Assembly: GCA_029067255.1 (NCBI GenBank)
Contig: JAIEEW010000121.1
Coordinates: forward strand, 1 to 7,474
Direction: 5' to 3'
Length of the DNA stretch: 7,474 nt
Source of the DNA: Clostridia bacterium
GTDB taxonomy: Bacteria > Bacillota > Clostridia > Christensenellales > UBA3700
Each line of letters opens with the position of its first letter. Position 1 is the first letter of the stretch. The notes under the pieces are model-generated. The model saw nothing but the letters and a program-made list of their open reading frames with translations. It did not search any database and had not been told where the DNA came from. Shown in pieces: positions 1 to 5,674 of this stretch. Both the position numbers and the translations under genes were made by a program.

Positions 1-72
1 CGGAGTGTTCCAATGCGCGAAAAAGTCTTTTACAAGAAATCCGGCTTTTTGAAAAATGTTTTGTTTTGCCAT
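1..72 (-). CDS. N-terminus of a probable MFS/GPH-type sugar (glycoside) transporter, truncated by the window edge
   Basis: Only the first 24 codons are visible, reading leftwards from an ATG at 70-72, and the gene continues beyond position 1. The peptide begins MAKQNIFQKAG and ends FFAHWNTP. A short cytoplasmic leader with an 'F..HW.TP' pattern just before the first membrane segment is, from memory, typical of MFS transporters annotated as glycoside or glycoside-pentoside-hexuronide permeases in Clostridia. No membrane helix lies inside the visible part, so this is recognition by N-terminal pattern only. The start is supported by a purine-rich Shine-Dalgarno stretch (AAGGGAGAG on the minus strand, about 80-88). 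It lies 105 bp downstream of the GH20 gene on the same strand. That position fits import of the glycosides that the neighbouring cytoplasmic enzymes cleave. It also has a candidate promoter of its own. Confidence 0.55.
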   Translation of the reverse strand, partial: MAKQNIFQKAGFLVKDFFAHWNTP

Positions 73-158
73 AATTTTCTCTCCCTTTTCTGTTTTCAAA
101 TATATAACAATATAATATTTTTATCTTTGCGAAACGTATCTCTCTTTTCCCGACTTAT

Positions 159-167
159 ATTATAACA
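159..167 (-). promoter_or_regulatory. Candidate extended -10 promoter for the transporter gene
   Basis: The minus strand reads TGTTATAAT, a perfect extended -10 (TGn plus TATAAT), in the gap after the GH20 stop codon. No good -35 lies 17 bp upstream, which is acceptable for an extended -10 promoter. It would give a leader of roughly 80 nt before the transporter ATG. The transporter may therefore be expressed separately as well as by read-through from the GH3-GH20 operon. I see no convincing terminator between GH20 and the transporter. Confidence 0.45.
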
Positions 168-177
168 CAGAATATTG

Positions 178-1755
178 TCATTTCGTCTTACTTTTTTTGG
201 AAAATTTTCTGTTCACGTAAGCGTCGTCTATAAGGTTATGCAATCCCTGCCAATGCAGTACTCTGCGATTGAACCACGCCTTTTGCAAATTACCCCTGAA
301 TTTGCTCGGATTTGCGACTTTGAGCGGTTTTGACGCATAACCTTCTTTTGCCAAATATTTAACCGTATAAGGCAAACGTCTTTCAAAATCTTCGTAGTCT
401 TTTTCTCCTTCCAACCACATTGCTTCGGACAACGCGCACAGTCTTGGCAACAGCCTTGCGCAAGCCGTCTTGAAATTAGGAACGTATTCCGTCCAAAGCG
501 ACACTTCCGCGCCCACAAGTTTTTCTTCCTTTATCCCTTTGTGTAACGGGTTGAACGAATATGATTTTTTCAAACTCAATCTACCATAAGGAAAATCCAA
601 ATAAGTATGTTCGGAATCGCTTACGATATGACCGCCTGCGCTATTTACGCTTCTTGCGGCGTCGTTGCCGTTTTCGCCTTCGCCACCCCAAAACTGCCAT
701 ACCACTTGCGGATGAACGTCGATACTCGCGTTAAGTCCGTTCCAAAGTACGGGGATAAATCCTTTGTCAACAACGTATTGACTAACTCTTCGCATAAAGT
801 ATCCCAGCAATTCTTCTTCGCTGTCCATTCCTTCTTGTTTCATAACCGCCTGACAACGCTCGCACAGTTTCCAACGGTGTTTGAATACTTCGTCTCCGCC
901 GATATGAATATATTTAGTATTTCCGCCAAACAGTTCGATCACTTCGTCCAAAACGTCGAAAACAAACTCGTAGACGCTCTCTTTGCCTGCGCAAAGCGGA
1001 TCGTGCTTAACTCCCCAATGAGTAGCGACGGGAAGTTTTCTGTCAAAACATCCGAATTGCGGATAACAAGCCAAAGCCGACTGTATATGTCCAGGCATAT
1101 CTATTTCCGGAAAGACCTGTATATTGCGGTCGTTGGCGTACTTGATGATCTCTCTGATATCGTCTTTCGTATAAAAACCTTTGTGCGGTTTGATACCGAA
1201 ATTCGTATGCGATCTTTTGCTTCCTTTTTGCGTGAGCAAAGGATATTTATCTATCTCTATTCTCCATCCTTGATCTTCCGTCAAATGCCAATGCAAAACG
1301 TTCAATTTATGCAAATAACATATATCGATGATCTTGAATACGTCTTGTTTACTATAATAGTATCTGCCTACGTCGAAGAGCAAACCCCTGTGTTTGAGAT
1401 AAGGCTCGTCATCTATCAAACAGTACGGCAAATTGCAACCGTAATTGAAAAGCAGTTGACGCAAGGAAGAAAAACCGTACGCCAAACCCGCTTGCGCGCG
1501 CGCCTGTATTTGGATTCCTTCGCCGTCGATTTTTAATCTATATCCTTCTTTATCGGATACTTCGCTGCTTTCTGCGTCGTAAGTAACCTTAACGCCGCTT
1601 GTTTTAGAAATTTCAACGCCCGCGCTTTCGGCTTTTTCCGCAAACTCTGCGGCGGCAAAGCAAGGTGCGCCTTCAAGACGCAAAATCTTGCTTTCAAGCG
1701 TACCGTCGAAAATTTCGACGCGTTTGGGATACGGTATAAGTTTCAATTCGTTCAT
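178..1755 (-). CDS. GH20 beta-N-acetylhexosaminidase, cytoplasmic, 525 aa
   Basis: This exo-glycosidase should remove terminal beta-linked GlcNAc or GalNAc by substrate-assisted (oxazoline) retaining catalysis. Residues 1-115 look like the small alpha/beta domain that precedes the GH20 barrel. The barrel runs from about 120 to 450. Visible motifs are R131 after GLLFDVG (substrate-binding Arg), HWHLTEDQGW at 155-164, FPEIDMPGH at 215-223, the catalytic pair D288-E289 in HIGGDEV, W338, W353, Y385/D387 in TYLDFPYG, and W421-E423 in LWTEY. All expected active-site residues are present. There is no signal peptide, so it acts in the cytoplasm. The ATG at 1753-1755 has a strong AAGGAGA site, and it overlaps the TGA of the upstream GH3 gene as ATGA, which implies translational coupling. 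A lysine/arginine-rich tail of about 50 residues follows the barrel. Beta-GlcNAc versus beta-GalNAc preference cannot be read from the sequence. Confidence 0.95.
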   Translation of the reverse strand: MNELKLIPYPKRVEIFDGTLESKILRLEGAPCFAAAEFAEKAESAGVEISKTSGVKVTYDAESSEVSDKEGYRLKIDGEGIQIQARAQAGLAYGFSSLRQLLFNYGCNLPYCLIDDEPYLKHRGLLFDVGRYYYSKQDVFKIIDICYLHKLNVLHWHLTEDQGWRIEIDKYPLLTQKGSKRSHTNFGIKPHKGFYTKDDIREIIKYANDRNIQVFPEIDMPGHIQSALACYPQFGCFDRKLPVATHWGVKHDPLCAGKESVYEFVFDVLDEVIELFGGNTKYIHIGGDEVFKHRWKLCERCQAVMKQEGMDSEEELLGYFMRRVSQYVVDKGFIPVLWNGLNASIDVHPQVVWQFWGGEGENGNDAARSVNSAGGHIVSDSEHTYLDFPYGRLSLKKSYSFNPLHKGIKEEKLVGAEVSLWTEYVPNFKTACARLLPRLCALSEAMWLEGEKDYEDFERRLPYTVKYLAKEGYASKPLKVANPSKFRGNLQKAWFNRRVLHWQGLHNLIDDAYVNRKFSKKSKTK

Positions 1756-1764
1756 ATTTCTCCT
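1752..1764 (-). promoter_or_regulatory. ATGA overlap and Shine-Dalgarno site coupling GH3 to GH20 translation
   Basis: The last codons of the GH3 gene contain AAGGAGAAAT, and the GH3 stop TGA (1752-1754) overlaps the GH20 start ATG (1753-1755). The GH20 ribosome binding site is thus inside the GH3 coding sequence, and the two start/stop codons share two bases. This arrangement normally gives coupled translation at near-fixed ratios and confirms the chosen GH20 start. Confidence 0.85.
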
Positions 1765-4214
1765 TGATCCGATTGTTTTCGGATTTTCATTATCATTGAT
1801 AGCGTGTTTTTAGCGGTTCGTTCCAACTCTGCGCGCGTAATACCGCCGTCTTTTCCCAAAGTAGCGAGCAGCGATCCGTCGGATCTATATTTCTTTGCCG
1901 TCCGATTGTTGTCGCCGGGCATAAATACGTCAACCTGCGCTCTTACGCGATAAGCGTTGTCCTTAATCTTAGGAAATTCTGGACTTTTGCTTTTGCGCAT
2001 CCACCAATCGGTAATTACAAGTCCATCGTAATTCCATTCTTCTCTCAAAACCGTCGTAGCCAAATCGTAATTGTAATGACTCCATACTCCGTTGATTTTG
2101 TTGTAACTCGTCATAATATTAAGCGGTTGGCTTTCCCTTATGCAAATCTCAAAACCTTTGAGATATATTTCTCTTAAAGCGCGTTCGGATACTCGAGAAT
2201 CGTTGTAGTTTCTGTTATACTCCTGATTGTTGCAGGCAAAATGTTTTGGACACGCGCCCTTACCGCTTGCCTGAATTCCTTTAACGAAAGACGCCGCCAT
2301 TTTGCCCGATAGCAACGGATCTTCCGAAAAATACTCAAAGTTCCGTCCGCAAAGCGGATTTCTGTGAATATTCATTCCTGCGCCCAACAATACGTCAACG
2401 CCGTAATACGCCATTTCTTTTCCGACAAGTTTGTACAACTCTTCCACGAGTTCTGTATCCCAAGTAGACGCGAGCGCCGTGCCGCACGGCAACAACGACG
2501 TAAATTTGGCTATTCTTATACCCGCAGGTCCGTCCGCCGTAATGATAGCGGGGACTCCTTTATCAGTCAAAGACGGTATTATTCCCCCGTACGCGCCGGC
2601 GTTGCCTGCCGTCCCTATCGGAACGCGCATATATCCCAGTCCCCTGGAAAGCGCTTCCAGTTCCTTATCCGTAAGTTGAGATATGAACGATTCAATATCC
2701 GCCTTTCCCGATTTGACGTCGTCGAAAGATATTCCGCGCTCGCCTTTATAACCTATTTCCGACGGCAAAGCGTCGGTTATTCTCTTTTTCAAATCAACGT
2801 CGCCCAACGGAACGATTTCATTTACTGCAACGGGTTCTCCGTCCTTTTCGCTTGCGCGCAACCTTTCAAAACTCTGTTTGACCGGACATATACCTTGCAA
2901 CGTCTTTATTACCTTATCTCTCAAAAGTCCGAATCGACCCGCGCAAATCTGCGTATTTACGTCGCTTCCGACAAATACCGCGTATTCGCCCTTTTCGAGT
3001 ATATAAGAATTTTTATTATCGCTTGCTTCGGTATCGTCGTAACTTGCGAAAGAATAGAAATCGAACTTAAATTCCAACGTCTGAGTTTCGCCCGCTTTTA
3101 GAAGTTTTGTCTTTGCAAACGCTACGAGCGAGCGTTGCGCTTTTCCCAGTCTGCCCTGCGGAGCCTGAACGTATATCTGAACTACTTCTTTCCCTGATAT
3201 TTTCCCGATATTTTTTACCGCGACTTTACAACTGACAAGGTCGCCGTCCACTGAAAATCCCACGGGGTTTATTTCAAACTGCGTATAAGACAGTCCGTAT
3301 CCGAAAGGATATAGAACTCTATCTTTTGCAAACGTAGAAAAATATCTGTAACCTACGAATATATCTTCTTTATAATCATTGTATTCCTTTGCCCCGAAAC
3401 ATTCGGATGAAGGATAATCTTTGTAATCAATAGCGACGGTATCAGGCAATTTGCCGCAAGGATTTACTTCGCCGCGCAACACGTCAACAACGCTATGCCC
3501 GCTTTCCATACCGCCTTGCCAAGCGTAAAGTATAGCGGAGATCCTGTCGCCGTACCGCTCCGCCCAAGACATATCTATGATATTCCCGCAATCCATTATT
3601 ACCACGGTTTTGGCAAAAGAAAGGGTAATTTTGTCAAGCAAGTTCTCTTCTTCGTCCGTAAGATAATAACTGCCTTTTTTCAGTACGTTTTCTCTGTCTT
3701 CGCCCGCCGCTCTGCCTATAACGAAAATCGCTACGTCGTTCCTTTCCGCCGTTTTGGCGATCAAATCGCCGTCTATCGGCATTTCCGGATAATTCATAGG
3801 CCAATGTCCCCACCAGCCTTCGAACGGAACGTTCTCTTCTTTTTGGCACCAGTTTTCGTAAATATCCGCCAACTCATTATCGAGAATAAAACCGCCGTCC
3901 GCGGATGCTTCTCTCATCGCTTGCAATAAATTGATTTTATAAGGGGGTTTGACGTCTCCGCCGCTACCGTAACCTACGCAAAAATAATCGTATTGACACC
4001 TGCCGAAAAGCGCGACTTTATCGGTTTTTCCAAAAGGTAAAACGCCGTCGTTTTTAAGAAGAACCGCGCCTTCCGCGCCCGCCTTTCTTACCAGTTCGGG
4101 CATGCCTTGAGTAATATGCCTTTCGCCGACGGGAATATTGAGATCCTGCATAAGATCGTTGCCGTTTATTTTATCGGATATTTTTCTTATGATTTTCTCG
4201 AAAATTTTAAGCAT
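1752..4214 (-). CDS. Circularly permuted GH3 beta-glycosidase (beta-glucosidase-like), 820 aa
   Basis: A retaining exo-beta-glycosidase, most likely a beta-glucosidase. Domain order is swapped relative to classical GH3. The alpha/beta sandwich comes first (about 33-260, opening with EGAVLLKNDGVLP). A fibronectin type III-like domain follows (about 315-425, with EVVQIYVQ), then a linker (about 430-505). The TIM barrel is last (about 505-810), with DGPAGIR at 561-567, GRNFEYFSEDP at 623-633 and KHFACNNQE at 657-665. The predicted nucleophile is D736 in LVITDWW, and the acid/base is E172 in GRAAGEDREN, equivalent to the GEGYDR motif of Thermotoga GH3 enzymes. Both are present. Known Butyrivibrio and Ruminococcus albus beta-glucosidases share this order. 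No signal peptide is seen; residues 1-21 form a short amphipathic leader. The ATG at 4212-4214 follows AAAGGGGA. It is the first gene of the operon with GH20. Substrate identity (glucoside, xyloside or other) is not determined. Confidence 0.93.
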   Translation of the reverse strand: MLKIFEKIIRKISDKINGNDLMQDLNIPVGERHITQGMPELVRKAGAEGAVLLKNDGVLPFGKTDKVALFGRCQYDYFCVGYGSGGDVKPPYKINLLQAMREASADGGFILDNELADIYENWCQKEENVPFEGWWGHWPMNYPEMPIDGDLIAKTAERNDVAIFVIGRAAGEDRENVLKKGSYYLTDEEENLLDKITLSFAKTVVIMDCGNIIDMSWAERYGDRISAILYAWQGGMESGHSVVDVLRGEVNPCGKLPDTVAIDYKDYPSSECFGAKEYNDYKEDIFVGYRYFSTFAKDRVLYPFGYGLSYTQFEINPVGFSVDGDLVSCKVAVKNIGKISGKEVVQIYVQAPQGRLGKAQRSLVAFAKTKLLKAGETQTLEFKFDFYSFASYDDTEASDNKNSYILEKGEYAVFVGSDVNTQICAGRFGLLRDKVIKTLQGICPVKQSFERLRASEKDGEPVAVNEIVPLGDVDLKKRITDALPSEIGYKGERGISFDDVKSGKADIESFISQLTDKELEALSRGLGYMRVPIGTAGNAGAYGGIIPSLTDKGVPAIITADGPAGIRIAKFTSLLPCGTALASTWDTELVEELYKLVGKEMAYYGVDVLLGAGMNIHRNPLCGRNFEYFSEDPLLSGKMAASFVKGIQASGKGACPKHFACNNQEYNRNYNDSRVSERALREIYLKGFEICIRESQPLNIMTSYNKINGVWSHYNYDLATTVLREEWNYDGLVITDWWMRKSKSPEFPKIKDNAYRVRAQVDVFMPGDNNRTAKKYRSDGSLLATLGKDGGITRAELERTAKNTLSMIMKIRKQSDQGEI

Positions 4215-4263
4215 ATTTTCCCCTTTGCTCGCCTGCTGATATCCGAAAACGGCTTCGCCCGAT

Positions 4264-4337
4264 ATTCTATCAAAGAAAACATCCGTAAAATTTTCAACCG
4301 ACTTTTTTATTTTAACATACTCTTACGCGCAATGCAA
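4264..4337 (-). promoter_or_regulatory. Candidate promoter region of the GH3-GH20 operon
   Basis: On the minus strand, TTGCAT (4332-4337) is separated by 17 bp from TAAAAT (4309-4314). The latter is preceded by TG at the extended -10 position (TGTTAAAAT). Predicted transcription starts near 4302 and leaves a leader of about 88 nt. A second extended -10 (TGATAGAAT, 4264-4272) lies within that leader without a good -35 and may be an alternative start. Between it and the ATG sits a modest 9-bp interrupted hairpin (arms 4239-4247 and 4254-4265). No recognised riboswitch is seen. Confidence 0.5.
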
Positions 4338-4370
4338 TAGTATTAGTAAAATTACCGACAAATTCCGCGC

Positions 4371-4418
4371 AAATAAAACTCACCCGTCGCCAACGTCTAA
4401 AAACTAAAAGCAACGGGT
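4371..4418 (-). terminator. Probable intrinsic terminator of the lipoprotein gene
   Basis: Thirteen bases past the lipoprotein stop codon the minus strand reads ACCCGTTGC (4410-4418), a 19-nt loop, then GCGACGGGT (4382-4390). This is a 9-bp stem with one G-U pair, followed by GAGTTTTATTT. The long loop makes it weaker than a textbook terminator. Its position separates the lipoprotein unit from the GH3-GH20 promoter. Confidence 0.6.
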
Positions 4419-4431
4419 ATTTTCGTATAAT

Positions 4432-5346
4432 TTATTTAGCAAGATTTAGTTTATCTGCCGCCGTTATTTCGTATCCTTTTCCATATTTGTAGTAACTCAA
4501 ACAAGTCTGCTCGCAAGACACTTTCATTCCTGTGGAATGTTTACCGGTATATTTTTCATTTCTTCTCCAAGTCTTAAACTTCATCTTGCCGTCTATTTCT
4601 TCGATAGCGAAATCTATGGTAGTGTCTTCCATTGTAAATCCGTCTTCGCTCGCCGAAAGAGTATCAAGAAATTCATCCAGCGCTTCTCTTTGAACGGACG
4701 TCATCATTTCATAAGAACAATCTATCGCCAAAAAGCAATAATATGTGTCGCCGACTTTATAAACTTTGTCCGTATGTTTAGTCTTTGACATATAATCTTT
4801 ACTTGAAATATCATAAGTCGTGATTTTCTCTTTCATAAGCCAGTTCTGCTCTTCAACGTCGCCGCTAAACTTAGTAAACTCGCCCCAGTCCTTAACGCCG
4901 AACACGCCGCTTTTATTATCGAACGACACGTTCTTTTTACTCGTATTGTTTATCTCGTAAGCGTTTGCGCCGTCAAAATAATATCTTGTGGCGCAAGTCC
5001 CCTTATCAAGACCCGTACCGTAAATGATTTCTTGCGAATAAATCTCATCGCCTTGCATCTTTCTTAAAAGCGAAGTTTTTCTTGACGCGAGCGAACCGCC
5101 TTTTCCCGCGGCAAACGTGAAATATTCTTCTCTGACGAAGTTCGTATCTTCAACAAAATTGTCATACGCTTCCATAACTAAATCGTACGCGCTCATTCCT
5201 TCGACGACGGTGGATTCGTCGTATACGGCGAAATTCTTATCTTTGACTTCAAACAAATTGCTGTCGTCGCCATTACACCCTGCCGCGCAAAGCGCCAAAA
5301 CAATTATTATCGCTAATACAGATATAAAACTAACAATTTTTTTCAT
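4432..5346 (-). CDS. Uncharacterised membrane-anchored lipoprotein, 304 aa
   Basis: I do not recognise a named family. The N-terminus is a clear lipoprotein signal peptide: MKK, a hydrophobic stretch (about 4-22), and a lipobox ending AAGC, with C24 as the lipidated residue. The mature protein (about 280 residues) should sit on the outer face of the cell membrane. It is rich in charged and aromatic residues, has short alternating patterns suggestive of beta-strands (for example KVYKVGDTYYCFLAID at 194-209), and has no membrane segment after the signal. Five cysteines lie in the mature part (C118, C204, C210, C278, C282). The strand-rich pattern, with repeated tyrosines and 'YYFDGANAYEI' at 122-132, recalls LolA/LppX-like lipoprotein folds, but this is a weak guess. 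It forms its own transcription unit: a GGGAG site before the ATG at 5344-5346, a promoter upstream and a terminator downstream. A role in glycan use is only suggested by its neighbours. Confidence 0.85.
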   Translation of the reverse strand: MKKIVSFISVLAIIIVLALCAAGCNGDDSNLFEVKDKNFAVYDESTVVEGMSAYDLVMEAYDNFVEDTNFVREEYFTFAAGKGGSLASRKTSLLRKMQGDEIYSQEIIYGTGLDKGTCATRYYFDGANAYEINNTSKKNVSFDNKSGVFGVKDWGEFTKFSGDVEEQNWLMKEKITTYDISSKDYMSKTKHTDKVYKVGDTYYCFLAIDCSYEMMTSVQREALDEFLDTLSASEDGFTMEDTTIDFAIEEIDGKMKFKTWRRNEKYTGKHSTGMKVSCEQTCLSYYKYGKGYEITAADKLNLAK

Positions 5347-5377
5347 TCTCTTCTCCCGCGCTTTTGGTCATTTCTAT

Positions 5378-5406
5378 TATCTATAATAAATTTGGCGTTT
5401 TGTCAA
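5378..5406 (-). promoter_or_regulatory. Promoter of the lipoprotein gene
   Basis: The minus strand has a perfect -35 TTGACA (5401-5406). At 17-bp spacing the -10 would be TAGATA (5378-5383); overlapping registers TATAGA and GATAAT lie a few bases either side. An A/T-rich block immediately upstream (5407-5430) could act as an UP element. The start codon is about 30 bp downstream, so the leader is short. Confidence 0.6.
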
Positions 5407-5584
5407 CAATATTTAAAAAAAACATATAAATTCGTCCATTGCGATCGCCCAAGAGCGAGTTTTTGTTCGTTTAGAGTATGATTTCGTCTTATTCTTAACA
5501 ACTATTGCGCGATAGTAATGCATATTGAAATTATCCGGATGATTTTGAACATATCTGTATTGTAACCGACTTATGAAGACTCTA
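5407..5584. other. Divergent intergenic region between the lipoprotein and alpha-galactosidase promoters
   Basis: This is the middle of the 328-bp gap between two divergent genes. It holds no credible coding sequence. Visible features are the palindrome GCGATCGC at 5431-5438, a 16-bp imperfect dyad ACTATTGCGCGATAGT at 5501-5516, and a LacI/CcpA-like half-site (TTGTAACCG, 5560-5568) about 16 bp upstream of the plus-strand -35. The rest is A/T-rich with nothing recognisable. Confidence 0.5.
5501..5516. promoter_or_regulatory. 16-bp inverted repeat, candidate operator
   Basis: ACTATTGCGCGATAGT is palindromic except for one base pair of the dyad (T opposite G). It lies about 70 bp upstream of the alpha-galactosidase -35 and about 95 bp upstream of the lipoprotein -35, between the two promoters. 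Such a dyad may be a regulator binding site. There is no regulator gene in the window to pair it with. Confidence 0.3.
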
Positions 5585-5614
5585 TTGACGGACGTATTCG
5601 CCATATGGTAAAAT
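5585..5614 (+). promoter_or_regulatory. Promoter of the GH27 alpha-galactosidase gene
   Basis: TTGACG (5585-5590) is followed after 18 bp by TAAAAT (5609-5614), which carries an extended -10 TG (TGGTAAAAT). The spacer contains the palindrome CCATATGG (5601-5608), next to the -10. Transcription would begin near 5621, leaving about 53 nt of leader before the preferred start codon. Confidence 0.6.
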
Positions 5615-5674
5615 ATACGGGTAGATATATTAAGATCAGGACGCTTTATGCGACTGAACGCAAGAGGTGATAAT

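Noticed and set aside
126..140. CcpA/LacI operator resemblance (TTTGCGAAACGTATC) in the transporter leader
   Set aside because: The core is out of register by one base relative to the consensus, and the second half does not match.
607..1536. Long plus-strand open frame (309 codons) opposite the GH20 gene
   Set aside because: It lies entirely antisense to a gene with all GH20 catalytic motifs and has no recognisable protein pattern; it is a shadow of minus-strand codon bias.
2364..3101. Plus-strand open frame of 245 codons opposite the GH3 gene
   Set aside because: It is fully antisense to conserved GH3 barrel and linker sequence, with Arg/Tyr-rich low-information translation; treated as a shadow.
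4406..4417. 12-mer CCCGTTGCTTTT (minus strand) shared with the alpha-galactosidase terminator at 7351-7362
   Set aside because: Several identical 12-mers are expected by chance in both strands of a window this size, and the two terminators are otherwise different, so no repeat family is claimed.
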